The notes: a model not told the origin generated them from the sequence alone. A stretch of 64,000 bases of DNA from Natronolimnohabitans sp. A-GB9 (GCF_030848565.1 NZ_JAVDDV010000005.1:1-64000), one strand, 5' to 3'. Positions 6,732 through 16,701 are shown, numbered from the stretch's first letter. Translations and numbers: made by a program.

Positions 6732-8405
6732 CTACTCGAGCGACGACTCCCGGAGTTCCTCGCGCCGAACTGTACCCGCTGCAGTCTGTGGTAGTGTATC
6801 GCAAATCTCGATCGCCGCTGGGACCTCGCGTTCGGACAGCGACGACGATGCGTGAGAACGAAGGTCGTCGACGAACGGCTTGCCCGGCTCGACGTCGTCG
6901 GTCGGCACGACGTAGCCTTTGATGGCCTGCTCGAGGTCCGGATGGTCGGTCGGAACGGCAGCAGCCTCCATGACGGCTTCGTGATCTTCGAGCGCGTCCT
7001 CGACTACGCGCGGCCCGATCCGCGTGCCGCCGCTGATGATCACGTCGTCGGCCCGTCCCTGATACCAGACGTAGCCGTCCTCGTCCCGTCGTGCCAGGTC
7101 GTCGGTGAGATACCATTCGCCGTCGGGGCCGTCGACGAACGCGTCCGCCGTCCGCTCCGGGTCGTCCCAGTAGCCGAGGAAGAAACAGGGGTAATCCCCC
7201 CTGACGGCGATCACGCCGGTCTCGTCGGCCTCGAGTCGCGATCCGGAGTCCGGATCGACGACGGCGGCCTCGACGCCGGGCAGCGGTTTGCCGATGCTTC
7301 CGGGGCGGGTCTCGATGGACGGATAGTCGTTGATGATCATGTTGCCCGTCTCGGCCTGGCCGTAGGTCTCGTGAATCGGGACGCCGAGGACTTCCTCGCC
7401 CCACTCGATAAGTTCGGGATCGAGGGGTTCGCCGGTGCTGAGCGCCCGGTGAAGATCGAGGTCCGCGTCAGCGAGAGCGTCCTCGGCGTCGCGTAGCTTC
7501 CGGTAGATCGGCGGGATGCTCGAGAGTATCGTCACGGGAAACTCGTCGAGGATCGACACCCACGTCTCCGCGTCGAACGCACCGTCGTAGGCCAGCAGGC
7601 TGTGGCCCCAGAACCAGACGCCGAGCGCGTTGACCGGTGCGGTCAGCCAGCCGCGCTCGCCCGTTCCCCAGTAGATGTCGGTCCCGTGTTGCAGGAGGTC
7701 GGCCGCATAGAGGGTCGCGGCGGCGACGCCGACGATCCACCGGTGGCCGTGGACGATCCCCTTGGCGGGGTCAGTCGTCCCGCTCGTGTAGTACAGCAAC
7801 GCGGGATCCGACCCTTCGGTCTCGACGGTCTCGTATGCGGACGAGGCGTTGTCCATCGCCTCGTAGTAGCTCACGTCGCCCCGGCGAACCCCCTTCCCGT
7901 CGTCGCTGACGACGACGACGTGTTCGACCGACGGTGCGTCTTCGAGCGCCGTGGCCAGCGTCTCCCGGTGTTCGGGCGTCGTAACGACTACGTTCGGACC
8001 GGCGTCCTCGAGTCGGTAGGCGACCCGGTCGGCACCGTACTGTGGGTCGATACCGCCGAACACACAGCCCGACTTGAGCGCGCCGAGCATCGCCGTGTAC
8101 TGTTCGGGCACCCGCGGCATGAACGCGAACACACGATCGCCACGCTCGAGGCCGAGTTCCGCTAAAATGTTCGCGAACCGACTCGAGTACTGTGAGAGCT
8201 CCCAGAAGGTAATTCGTTCGCGCTCGCCGTCGGCCCCGATGAAAAAGAGCGCGACGGTACCGCGATCGGACGTATGGCGTTCACACACTTCGTGAGCGAC
8301 GTTTACCTCGTCGGGGGCATCCCAGTCGGCGTCCGTGTAGATGTGGTCCCACTCGAAGACCGTCGAGAGCCCCTCGTAATCCGCGAGATTCGGTGACGTG
8401 TCCAT
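6732..8405 (-). CDS. Acyl-CoA synthetase-like AMP-dependent ligase lacking the A10 lysine
   Basis: A 557-residue member of the ANL superfamily (acetyl- or acyl-CoA synthetases). Visible motifs: A3 YYTSGTTDPAKGIVHGH, A5 IHETYGQAETGN, A7 YLTDDLARRDEDGYVWYQGR and A8 DDVIISGGTRIGP. The A10 segment reads LPQTAAGTVRREELR, where the family normally has GK(I/V)RR. The catalytic lysine that drives adenylation is therefore Thr here. This predicts a weakened adenylation step, or a protein that uses a pre-formed adenylate or is regulatory. The start chosen is ATG 8405 (MDTSPNLADYE); a GTG 15 nt earlier is possible. It lies just downstream of the MMPL transporter on the same strand and is likely co-transcribed. 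Confidence 0.85.
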   Translation of the reverse strand: MDTSPNLADYEGLSTVFEWDHIYTDADWDAPDEVNVAHEVCERHTSDRGTVALFFIGADGERERITFWELSQYSSRFANILAELGLERGDRVFAFMPRVPEQYTAMLGALKSGCVFGGIDPQYGADRVAYRLEDAGPNVVVTTPEHRETLATALEDAPSVEHVVVVSDDGKGVRRGDVSYYEAMDNASSAYETVETEGSDPALLYYTSGTTDPAKGIVHGHRWIVGVAAATLYAADLLQHGTDIYWGTGERGWLTAPVNALGVWFWGHSLLAYDGAFDAETWVSILDEFPVTILSSIPPIYRKLRDAEDALADADLDLHRALSTGEPLDPELIEWGEEVLGVPIHETYGQAETGNMIINDYPSIETRPGSIGKPLPGVEAAVVDPDSGSRLEADETGVIAVRGDYPCFFLGYWDDPERTADAFVDGPDGEWYLTDDLARRDEDGYVWYQGRADDVIISGGTRIGPRVVEDALEDHEAVMEAAAVPTDHPDLEQAIKGYVVPTDDVEPGKPFVDDLRSHASSSLSEREVPAAIEICDTLPQTAAGTVRREELRESSLE

Positions 8406-8463
8406 ATCGCATGTGGCCACGAGCGGTCGTATAATTCATCGGCCAGCAAATCCGTCGCCGAGA

Positions 8464-11400
8464 TCACGCCACTCGCTCGAGGACCCGCTCGCGGAGCACG
8501 AGCAGGCTAGGCAGGACGGTAACGCAGGCGACGAACGCGAAGACGATACTCAGACCGGTTACGAGACCGAACCGCTGTAGCGGCGGGGCGAGTGCAAGCG
8601 CGAGGACGCCGAACCCAGTGGCGGTCGTCGCAGCGCTGCCGAGCAGTGCCCCGCCGGTGCCGGTAAGCGTCGCCTGGAGGGCGTCGACGACGTCTTGATG
8701 CCGATCGCGCTCGATGACGAACCGCTCGCCGAGGTGGATGCTGTAGTCGACGCCCAGCCCGATCGCGAGGCTGGTGATGACGGCCGTCTCGCTGTTGAAG
8801 GGGACGTCGAGGACGGCCATCGTCCCGAGTAGCCACGCCAGCGCGGCGACGACCGGCGCGAGCGTAACGGCACCGAGCGAGAGCGCCCGGTAGCGAACCC
8901 AGTACAACAGCGTCAAGAACGCGAAGATGACGACGAGGGTGACTGCGAGTGCCTGGACCAGCGTCTCGAGTAACGCGTCCTGGACTACCGCAGTCGTGAC
9001 GGGGCCACCCGTCGCGATGGCCGTCACCGCCGCGCCGTCTTCGATCTCGTCGGCGAACGAACCGACGTCGTCGGCGACGGTCTGGGAGCCTGCGTCGCCG
9101 CGGACGCTGACGACGAGCCGAGCCGACTCGTACTCGCCATCGGTGGACGCATCGTCCACCGTGGATCGCTCACCATCCCCGGTTCGCTCGAGGACGGTCG
9201 CGGCCGCATCGGGGTCGGCGTCGTACAGCAGGTCGTAGAGGCCAGCCAGATCCTCGTTCGGGACGTCGTCGTCGGTGGTGTCTCGTTCGTCGATCGCGGC
9301 CGCGACCGTTTCGTTGTCGGCCGCGACGTCCTCGAGGACCGACAGCGGGCCGTCGACGGCGGCCGTCCCGTCCGGCTCGGTGTCGATGCTGCTATCGGCG
9401 CTCGTGACGGCGTCTCCCTCACGAGCGTCCTCGATCGCGGTCAGCGTGGCCGGATCCGTCACGTCCCCGCGTATCAGTATCTCCGCCTGGGAGTCGGGGT
9501 CCTGGAAGTTCTCGCCGAGGTATTCGGCGTCGTCGCTGACGGTGTAGGTGTCCGGCGCGAGCGGGCCGGGAAGCGACTGGGCCCAGTCGGGGGCGTCCTC
9601 GGGCAGGAAATCGGCCTCGTTGAACTCGGTGTCGATGCCAGTCGCACCGTAGGCGCCACCGACGGCCAACAGGAGGGCGACGGCGACGACCGCTACCGGC
9701 GCCCGTCGCGCCAGCGAGACACCCCCAGAGAGTACCCGGTTGACCGGCCCCGGCGTGACGCCGAACGCCGGCTTCGCCCGATCGCGACCGAACCGGTTCT
9801 CGAGTAGGCCGTCGACTTCGGTCTTGAGTGCGGGGACGAAGATCCCGAACGCGACGAACGTCGCGAGGATGCCACCCGCGCTCAGAATCGCGAAGTCCTG
9901 AATGGCGGGCAGCGGACTGACGACGTTCGAGAGAAAGCCGATCCCCGTCGAGAACGTGGCTGCGGCCAACGCGAGCACGACGCCACCCAGGCCGAGGGCC
10001 ATGCCAGCCCGGACGCCACGGTCCACGCCGCCGTCGGTACTGAGCGTCGCGATCCTGGCGTCCGGGTTCTCGATCTCGAGCGTGCCTGCCCGTGCTTCAC
10101 GGTACCGCATAACGACGTGTAACGCGTAGTCGATCGAGAGCCCGATCAGCAAGAACGGGACGGCGATCAGCAGCTGGCTCATGGGGATCTCGAGCCAGCC
10201 CATCAGGCCGGCGAGCCACCCCATCACGACGCCGATTCCGGCCAGGCCGATGAGGACGTCGACGACGTCTCGGTACGTGACCGCGAGGATCCCGAGGACG
10301 AACACGAGCGCGACGGGCGTGATGATCGCGAAGCTATCGCCGACCGCGCTCGCCGACGCGGCGTCGGTGATCCCCTGGCCGAAGACGAAGCCGTCGTCGA
10401 ACCGCTCCTCGAACAGCGACTCGACCTCGAGCTGGGCGTCGGCGGCCGCCGCGGAGAGTTCGTCGTCGCCGGCGTCGTCCTGGAACATGAGCGTGAGCCG
10501 GGCCTCGGCCTCGGTCTCGCCGGGTTCGTAATCGGACGGCAGGAACTCGTAGGCGTCCTCGCCACCCCGATCGGCGTCGGGATCGAGGACGTCAGCGAGC
10601 AGTGCCTCGACTTCCTCGTCGGAACGGTCCTCGAGTGCTGTGACTTGCTCGTCGAGCGTCGGCGCGCTGTCGTTCTCGAACGCCTCCTGCTCCGCCTCGA
10701 GCGCATCGAACTCCGCTTCGAGGGCGTCGAACTCGTCCTCGAGAGCGTCGAACTCCGCTTCGAGGAGCCCGACCGTGCCGGCGGCGTAGACGCCATCGAG
10801 GGACTCCTGGACCTCCCGATACGGGTCACTCTCTTGGGGTTGTGCGGTCGATTGTTCGATCTCGAACAGCGCCGACTCGAGCTCCTGGGCCTGTCGGGCG
10901 AGTTCCGCGTACTCCGCCGCGTCCTCGTCGTCGAGTTGCGCTGCCGCCGTGGCGTTTTCGACGGTGGTCTCGAACTCCGCCTCGAGTTCGGCGGCGCCTG
11001 CCTGATAGTCGGAGTCGTTCTCGTCGGTCGTCGCGTTCAGTTCCTCGTAGTCGCGCTGGATCTCCCGACTCTCGTCGAGTCCGTCTTCGAGGGCGTCGCT
11101 TCTGGTCTCGAGTTCGGCCCGTCGCTCCTCGAGTTCGGCCCGTTGCTCCCCGAGTTCCTCACCGCGTTCCTCGAACGATTCGATGCGATCTTCGGTGTAG
11201 GCAGCGGTTCCGACTGCGTTCTCGAGGCCGACGAAGCCGTCGTCGGTGAGCGTCGCGTTTACCGACTCGTTGGCCCGTGCGTCCTGCTGGAGGGCCAGCC
11301 CGTCGAGCAGCGATTCCCTCGTGAGGACGTCACCACCCTCGTCGCGGACGACGATCTGTGTCACGTCCCCGTCGTCGGTCTCGTAGTTCTCGTCGATGTA

Positions 11401-11577
11401 CTCGAAGGCCGCCTCCTCCTCGGAGTCGGTCTCGAACTCGCCGATGCCGGCGTCTTCGGTCTCCCCGACGACTGCACCTGCGGCGACGACGAGGGTAACC
11501 ACGAGCAGGAGGGCGACGACGAGGCGGCTGTGGTCGGTAATCGCCGCCGCGTATCGGCCGGCGAGATCACCCGCCAT
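8464..11577 (-). CDS. MMPL/RND-superfamily exporter
   Basis: A 1037-residue membrane protein with the two-fold RND layout. TM1 (about 18-38) is followed by a large external loop. Within it, residues about 120-340 are acidic with heptad-like Glu/Ala/Leu repeats, reading as a long coiled coil. Five to six spans follow (about 400-600) with the sterol-sensing-like segment LLIGLSIDYALHVVMRYREA. The second half repeats this: TM, external loop (about 640-860), then spans with AIGLGVDYSIHLGERFVIER. The two GLxxDYxxH motifs are where MMPL proteins carry proton-relay residues. It probably exports lipids or other hydrophobic molecules by ion antiport. It is co-directional with the acyl-CoA synthetase-like gene, hinting at lipid-related cargo, which is inference. 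Confidence 0.9.
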   Translation of the reverse strand: MAGDLAGRYAAAITDHSRLVVALLLVVTLVVAAGAVVGETEDAGIGEFETDSEEEAAFEYIDENYETDDGDVTQIVVRDEGGDVLTRESLLDGLALQQDARANESVNATLTDDGFVGLENAVGTAAYTEDRIESFEERGEELGEQRAELEERRAELETRSDALEDGLDESREIQRDYEELNATTDENDSDYQAGAAELEAEFETTVENATAAAQLDDEDAAEYAELARQAQELESALFEIEQSTAQPQESDPYREVQESLDGVYAAGTVGLLEAEFDALEDEFDALEAEFDALEAEQEAFENDSAPTLDEQVTALEDRSDEEVEALLADVLDPDADRGGEDAYEFLPSDYEPGETEAEARLTLMFQDDAGDDELSAAAADAQLEVESLFEERFDDGFVFGQGITDAASASAVGDSFAIITPVALVFVLGILAVTYRDVVDVLIGLAGIGVVMGWLAGLMGWLEIPMSQLLIAVPFLLIGLSIDYALHVVMRYREARAGTLEIENPDARIATLSTDGGVDRGVRAGMALGLGGVVLALAAATFSTGIGFLSNVVSPLPAIQDFAILSAGGILATFVAFGIFVPALKTEVDGLLENRFGRDRAKPAFGVTPGPVNRVLSGGVSLARRAPVAVVAVALLLAVGGAYGATGIDTEFNEADFLPEDAPDWAQSLPGPLAPDTYTVSDDAEYLGENFQDPDSQAEILIRGDVTDPATLTAIEDAREGDAVTSADSSIDTEPDGTAAVDGPLSVLEDVAADNETVAAAIDERDTTDDDVPNEDLAGLYDLLYDADPDAAATVLERTGDGERSTVDDASTDGEYESARLVVSVRGDAGSQTVADDVGSFADEIEDGAAVTAIATGGPVTTAVVQDALLETLVQALAVTLVVIFAFLTLLYWVRYRALSLGAVTLAPVVAALAWLLGTMAVLDVPFNSETAVITSLAIGLGVDYSIHLGERFVIERDRHQDVVDALQATLTGTGGALLGSAATTATGFGVLALALAPPLQRFGLVTGLSIVFAFVACVTVLPSLLVLRERVLERVA

Positions 11578-11763
11578 CGGTCAGGGCCACCTCCGGCCGA
11601 TCGTCCCGCGAGGGCCGTCGGGAGTCGACGATACATCGGTCAGCGAAAACGAGCCGTCTCCGACGGCCATCGATCGCTCGCGGAACGCCATTGTGATCGG
11701 ATCCGAACCGTACGTTCTTATACCTTCGGTTGAAAGCAGGTGATGCGTAACCGGAAATGGATT

Positions 11764-12420
11764 ATGAACACTGCAATCGACCGCGACCGGGGCTTTCTCA
11801 CTGAGGCCGACCGGGCGTATCTGCTAGGCGAGACCGAGATGAGCCACGAGGGTTCGAAGCGAAACGCGGAGGCGCGCATCCGGAACCGGACCCGGAACGC
11901 GATCCTCGATTTCGACGTGCTGACCCAGATGCTCTCGAAAAAAGACCGCAGACAGGTGTTCGAACACGTAGGGAGCGACGACGACCTCCAAAGCGGGTTG
12001 ACCGCGATGCTCGCATTCGCGTACCTCGGCCTCCGGGAGCAGGGCGTCGACTTCGAGGAGGTGCTCGTCCCCGCTGTCCGAAGCGCCGAAGAGGCTTACG
12101 CCGCCGACCAGCTCGAGGCAAAGGTTTCCGTCGACATCGCGTTCGACGTCGAGACGAGCATCGAAGCGACCCACGAGGGGATCGCCGATCGGCTCGCTGC
12201 GGGCGACCCCGTCACGCCTCGAGAACTGTTCTCGCTCGTCCTCGAGCGCGGTCACGACGTGACCTCCTACGACGAGGTCGCGATCGCACTCTCGGCGGAT
12301 ACCGACGAGGAGTTCCTCGAGCGACTGGCGTCGTACCACGGCGGCGACCTCAGATACGTAAGCGATTCTCGAGCCATCATCGATCTGACGGACGCGCCCG
12401 ACGAGCCCGGCCGAAACTGA
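11764..12420 (+). CDS. Conserved-looking haloarchaeal protein of unknown function
   Basis: A 218-residue protein. The start used is ATG 11764 (MNTAIDRDRGFLTEADRAYL). A TATA box CTTATAC at 11717-11723 would place transcription start near 11743, where another in-frame ATG adds seven residues, so that start is equally plausible. The N-terminal part (RGFLTEADRAYLLGETEM, then NAEARIRNRTRNAILDFDVL) looks like the haloarchaeal domain that begins many paired-helix DNA/RNA-associated proteins, but I cannot name it. The middle is helical (SKKDRRQVFEHVGSDDDL). It ends with a short acidic tail. It diverges from the MMPL transporter across 186 bp. No catalytic residues are recognised. Confidence 0.75.
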   Translation: MNTAIDRDRGFLTEADRAYLLGETEMSHEGSKRNAEARIRNRTRNAILDFDVLTQMLSKKDRRQVFEHVGSDDDLQSGLTAMLAFAYLGLREQGVDFEEVLVPAVRSAEEAYAADQLEAKVSVDIAFDVETSIEATHEGIADRLAAGDPVTPRELFSLVLERGHDVTSYDEVAIALSADTDEEFLERLASYHGGDLRYVSDSRAIIDLTDAPDEPGRN

Positions 12421-12743
12421 CGTCGGATCGCGACTCGAGTGACAGACGGGGTCTCGAGTGAACGGCCGCGGCTGCCGACCACGGTCGTGACGAAACAACT
12501 AACATCGAGCCGGGCAGTACTACGTGTATGACCGATGCCGGCGCGGCCACGGCCGATCCGTTCGTCGGCCCGAACGGCGCGATTTTCGTAGGGGCGGTTT
12601 AGCCCCGAATTTCCAACCCCGTTTCGACGGATGTATTGTCGGCGACACGCATTCACCGAGCAACGACCGGTATCAGCAATGAACGAACGCACTCTTCAGG
12701 CACCGACGATGCACGGACGACGCCCGTCGCGGGCGGTGAGACT
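12421..12743. other. Leader region of valS with two mini-ORFs
   Basis: A 323 bp gap. ATG 12528 opens a 24-codon frame (MTDAGAATADPF... ending IFVGAV) that stops at 12602. The stop overlaps a hairpin GGGGC-GGTTTA-GCCCC at 12591-12606. A second frame, MNERTLQAPTMHGRRPSRAV plus two residues, ends in TGA at 12745-12747 and overlaps the valS ATG (ATGA). These may be leader peptides coupling translation to valS, or chance. Confidence 0.35.
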
Positions 12744-15446
12744 ATGAGTATGGACACGCCCGGTCAGGATCAAGACCAAGACCAGGACCAGGACGCAGCA
12801 GCCGAGGAACCAACCCTCGAGGGCGGCTACGACCCCGAAACGGTCGAAAAGCGTTGGCAGCAACGCTGGGTCGACGAAGGCGTCTACGCCTACGAGAGCG
12901 ATCCCGAGAAAGATCCCAACACCGTCTACGCGATCGACACGCCGCCGCCGACGGTGTCGGGCAGCCTCCATATGGGGCATCTCTACGGGCACACGCTACA
13001 GGACTTCGCCGCGCGATTCCAGCGGATGCACGACGGTGACGTCCTCTTTCCGTTCGGCTACGACGACAACGGGATTGCAAGCGAGCGCCTGACCGAGAAG
13101 GAACTCGACATCCGCCACCAGGACTACGAGCGACGGGAGTTCCAGCAGCTCTGTCGGGAGGTCTGTCAGGAGTACGAGGCAGAGTTTACGGAGAAGATGC
13201 AGGGGCTCGGAACCTCGATCGACTGGTCGAACACCTACAAGACGATCGAGCCTCGCGTCCAGCGCATCTCCCAGCTCTCCTTTATCGATCTCTACGAGCA
13301 GGGACGGGAGTACCGAAAGAAAGCGCCCGCGATCTGGTGTCCCGAGTGTGAGACGGCGATCTCGCAGGTCGAGATGGAGGACATGGAGAAGGGCGCACAC
13401 TTCAACGACATCGCGTTCGAACTCACCGGGGACGCCCCGCGAGACGAGTTCGTCATCTCGACGACCCGCCCCGAACTGATCCCGGCCTGTGTCTCCGTCT
13501 TCGTCCACCCCGACGACGACGAGAACCAGGATCTGATCGGCGAAACTGCCCGCATCCCGATCTTCGGCCACGAGGTGCCGATCATCGCCGACGACCGCGT
13601 CGACATGGAGAAAGGAAGCGGCGTCGTGATGTGCTGTACCTTCGGTGACCAGAAGGACATCGAGTGGTACCAGGCCCACGACCTGCCGCTGCGAGTCGCC
13701 ATCGACGAGTCGGGGACGATGACCGATCTCGCGGGCGACTACGAGGGCATGTCCACCGACGAGGCCCGCGAGGCGATCATCGAGGATCTGGACGACGAAG
13801 GGTATCTGCGAGACCGCGAGTCGATTACCCACACCGTTCAGGTCCACGAACGCTGTGACACGCCAGTCGAGTTCCGCGTCTCCAAGCAGTGGTACGTCGA
13901 GATCTTAGATCACAAAGCGGAGTACCTCGAGGCCGGCCGGGAGATGGACTGGTATCCCGAGAAGATGTTCACCCGGTACAAACACTGGATCGAGGGCCTC
14001 GAGTGGGACTGGCTGATCTCCCGCCAGCGTGACTCGGGGATTCCGTTCCCGGTCTGGTACTGCGAAGACTGCGATCACGAGATCATCGCGGAGAAAGAGG
14101 ACCTGCCGGTCGATCCGCTCTCGGACGAGCCGCCGGTCGACACCTGTCCCGAATGTGGCGGCGACGAGTTCGTCGCCGAGGACGACGTCTTCGACACCTG
14201 GGCGACCTCCTCGCTGACGCCCCTGATCAACGCCGGCTGGGACTGGGACGAAGACGCCGAGGAGTTCACGATGGCAAAGCCGGAGCTGTACCCCTTCGAC
14301 CTCCGGCCCCAGGGCCACGACATCATCTCCTTCTGGCTGTTCCACACCGTCGTCAAATGTTACGAGCACACCGGCGAGGTGCCGTTCGACGCGACGATGA
14401 TCAACGGCCACGTCCTAGACGAGAACCGCGAGAAGATGTCCAAATCGCGGGGCAACGTCGTCGAACCCGACGAGGTGCTCGCGGAGTACCCCGTCGACGC
14501 GGTCCGGTTCTGGGCGGCAAGCGCCGCCGTCGGCGACGACTTCCCCTACCAGGAGAAAGACCTCACCGCGGGCGAGAAGCTGCTTCGCAAACTCTGGAAC
14601 GCCTCGAAGCTGGTCGATACCCTCGCGCCACGCGAGCCCGACGAACCCGCAGAACTCGAGCCGATCGACCGCTGGCTGCTCGCCGAGTTAGACGACGCGA
14701 TCGAGGAGCTGACGGCCCAACTCGAGAACTACGAGTTCGCGAAGGCCCGCGACCGCCTGCGGACGTTCTTCTGGAACACGTTCTGTGACGACTACCTCGA
14801 GATCGCCAAAGAGCGTGAGGACAACCCGTCGACCCAGTACGCGCTACGGACGGCCCACCGCACGTTCCTCGAGCTGTGGGCGCCGTTTCTCCCACACGTC
14901 ACGGAAGAGATCTGGCAGGCTGTCTACAGCGATAGCGAGTCGCGAGACGACAACCTCGAGGAGACCAGCATCCACATCCGCGAGTGGCCGAGTCCACAGG
15001 GCTACGCGGCCGACCTCGAGGCCGGCGAGACCGCGATGGAGGTCATCTCGGCGCTGCGACGCTACAAGAGCGAAAACCAGCTACCGCTGAACGCCGACCT
15101 CGAGTCGGTCTCGGTCTACGGCCCCATCGAAGGCTTCGAGGACGCCATCCAGAACGTGATGCACGTCCAGGACCTGACCGTACTCGAGGACGAACCCGAA
15201 GTGACCACCGAGGTCGCCGCGATCGACCTCGACTACTCGACACTCGGCCCCAAATACGGCCAGAAGGTCGGCGATATCGACGCCGGCATCGAGAGCGGCG
15301 ACTACGAGATCGACGACGATGCGGGCGTCCTCCGCGTCGCCGGCGAGGAGCTCGACGAAGACGTATTCGAGGTCGAACTCGAGCGCTCCTACTCCGGCGA
15401 GGGTGAGATGATCGAGACCGAGTCGGCGGTCGTCATCCTCGAGTAG
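12744..15446 (+). CDS. valS: Valyl-tRNA synthetase
   Basis: A 900-residue class I synthetase that charges tRNA-Val. The start is ATG 12744 (MSMDTPGQDQ), overlapping the stop of an upstream mini-ORF. The first 20 residues include a (QD)n repeat coded by a CAAGAC/CAGGAC hexamer run. The HIGH-type motif is HMGHLYGHTLQDF (about residue 75). The connective-peptide editing domain contains ISTTRPELIPACVSVFVHPD. WCPECETA and CPECGGDEF give Cys pairs for zinc. The KMSKS motif is EKMSKSRGNVVEPDE (about 564). The C-terminal anticodon-binding helices follow, but the long bacterial coiled coil is absent, as usual in haloarchaea. Cytosolic, essential. It is followed by a convergent HTH gene. Confidence 0.97.
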   Translation: MSMDTPGQDQDQDQDQDAAAEEPTLEGGYDPETVEKRWQQRWVDEGVYAYESDPEKDPNTVYAIDTPPPTVSGSLHMGHLYGHTLQDFAARFQRMHDGDVLFPFGYDDNGIASERLTEKELDIRHQDYERREFQQLCREVCQEYEAEFTEKMQGLGTSIDWSNTYKTIEPRVQRISQLSFIDLYEQGREYRKKAPAIWCPECETAISQVEMEDMEKGAHFNDIAFELTGDAPRDEFVISTTRPELIPACVSVFVHPDDDENQDLIGETARIPIFGHEVPIIADDRVDMEKGSGVVMCCTFGDQKDIEWYQAHDLPLRVAIDESGTMTDLAGDYEGMSTDEAREAIIEDLDDEGYLRDRESITHTVQVHERCDTPVEFRVSKQWYVEILDHKAEYLEAGREMDWYPEKMFTRYKHWIEGLEWDWLISRQRDSGIPFPVWYCEDCDHEIIAEKEDLPVDPLSDEPPVDTCPECGGDEFVAEDDVFDTWATSSLTPLINAGWDWDEDAEEFTMAKPELYPFDLRPQGHDIISFWLFHTVVKCYEHTGEVPFDATMINGHVLDENREKMSKSRGNVVEPDEVLAEYPVDAVRFWAASAAVGDDFPYQEKDLTAGEKLLRKLWNASKLVDTLAPREPDEPAELEPIDRWLLAELDDAIEELTAQLENYEFAKARDRLRTFFWNTFCDDYLEIAKEREDNPSTQYALRTAHRTFLELWAPFLPHVTEEIWQAVYSDSESRDDNLEETSIHIREWPSPQGYAADLEAGETAMEVISALRRYKSENQLPLNADLESVSVYGPIEGFEDAIQNVMHVQDLTVLEDEPEVTTEVAAIDLDYSTLGPKYGQKVGDIDAGIESGDYEIDDDAGVLRVAGEELDEDVFEVELERSYSGEGEMIETESAVVILE

Positions 15447-15485
15447 AGTCGCGCCGTCCGTTTTCGAACGCGCTCGAGTCCGGCA

Positions 15486-16172
15486 TCAGTGCCGTTCTCG
15501 ATCGTATCCGTTCGAATTCTCGCTGTCATCCATCAGGGAAGAAACGATGAGTCGTTTGGTCCCACGCCGAAGGAGACCACTGGCTGCAGGTTGAGAGATA
15601 TCCAGATTAGCGGCGACTTCACTGAGAGTTGCGTTCCGTGGGTCGTCGAAATACCCTGTCTCGAGTGCGACGAGGAGTGCCTCTCGTTGGCTATCGGTCA
15701 ATCCTGCGTCAGTAGTCCCTAAACTAGCGTATTCGTTCACGCGCAGTAAATCGATATCAATGTCGTGCTGTTCTGCATAGTCCCATAGAGGGGCCAGATT
15801 CGTCCGGTCGGGCATCCATACCGTTAGGATCCAACCGTTTCCGTCGTTCTCCATATCGAGGATGACACCATTCGCGGTCGAAATAATTGGAGAGATGACC
15901 TTCGCTTCGTCTGTATATTCGAAGCTATAGATCGCCTTCTCGTCTCTAGTTTCAATAACTCGTTCAAACTCGCCAATGGTGTGATCATTCCGCAATCCGT
16001 CTTCGAACTGGCGGAAATCAGCTGACTGTACGCGATAGAAAAATTTCCCCGATGTAGGGTCAGTTCCTGCCTCTAACACCGACTTGACTTTCGAACTCTG
16101 GTCGTGAGTGACTGTCTTTGTGAGTACTATGTCAGGGTGCTCGATTCGGACAACTGCTTTGATATCAGTCAC
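15486..16172 (-). CDS. Bacterio-opsin activator-type HTH regulator
   Basis: A 228-residue protein. Residues about 155-210 form the HTH_10 domain found at the C-terminus of Bat-type haloarchaeal regulators: LTDSQREALLVALETGYFDD, then ATLSEVAANLDISQPAASGL and LLRRGTKRLIVSSL. The N-terminal 150 residues are a beta-rich sensory region resembling the BAT_GAF/HTH-associated module, with a pair of VxWMPDRTNLAPLWDYAEQH-like segments, and no heme or flavin motif. Base composition is noticeably more A/T-rich than in neighbouring genes, hinting at recent acquisition. It probably regulates transcription of unknown targets. Its promoter lies in AT-rich DNA near 16190-16220. Confidence 0.85.
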   Translation of the reverse strand: MTDIKAVVRIEHPDIVLTKTVTHDQSSKVKSVLEAGTDPTSGKFFYRVQSADFRQFEDGLRNDHTIGEFERVIETRDEKAIYSFEYTDEAKVISPIISTANGVILDMENDGNGWILTVWMPDRTNLAPLWDYAEQHDIDIDLLRVNEYASLGTTDAGLTDSQREALLVALETGYFDDPRNATLSEVAANLDISQPAASGLLRRGTKRLIVSSLMDDSENSNGYDRERH

Positions 16173-16302
16173 TGTTCTATGGAGTAGGTGTCTTTAATAT
16201 ATGAATATGTATCTGGAAAAGCCCGTAGCAACTATCAGAACTAGTTTGTTGCATACAGAGGATATATAAGAGAGCGGTCCGCCAGAGTTGGTGGGACACA
16301 AC

Positions 16303-16387
16303 TCATACGGACTGCTGTAACTAGTTACCGCCGATCACCGACCCCGTCCTGGCGATCTGCGGTAATTGACTACAGAAGACCGTCTCA
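16303..16387. repeat. A-family palindromic element, copy 2
   Basis: Starts TCATACGGACTGCTGTAACT and ends AGACCGTCTCA, in reverse orientation to copy 1. Its last three bases are also the first three of the adjacent B element. Confidence 0.8.
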
Positions 16388-16497
16388 TACTGTCGGACAG
16401 CAGTCAGTGAGACGCCGGTCGCGAACTCGCGGCCGTCACCCTCGGGACGGCCGCAGTCGCGCGACCGATCGTCGAATCGTGCTCTCCAACAGTATCA
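16385..16497. repeat. B-family palindromic element, copy 1
   Basis: Starts TCATACTGTCGGACAGCAGT and ends TCCAACAGTATCA. A perfect internal hairpin GCGGCCGTC...GACGGCCGC has the loop ACCCTCGG. Almost identical to the copy at 41885. Confidence 0.85.
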
Positions 16498-16701
16498 GAA
16501 CGAGGATGAACGCGCATCGAAACTCTCTCGAGGAGTCCGCTGGACGATAATCATCCGTTTTGCTCGCCCTCATCGTCCTCACTGCATCCACCGAACAACC
16601 TGCGAAAGCGGTCAGGAATGGATGAAATCTTCTAGACCCGATATAAATGGATTATTCGATTAAGAGAGAGACCAATGCGATCACGGTCGGTATCAGTATG
16701 T

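Larger units (their letters stand above)
16173..16701. other. Intergenic region holding a fused A-B palindrome
   Basis: 529 bp without a clear gene. 16173-16270 is AT-rich promoter-like DNA for the minus-strand regulator. Elements A (16303-16387) and B (16385-16497) follow. 16500-16640 shows nothing. GATATAAATGG at about 16640 may be a TATA box for the mini-gene at 16702. Confidence 0.6.
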
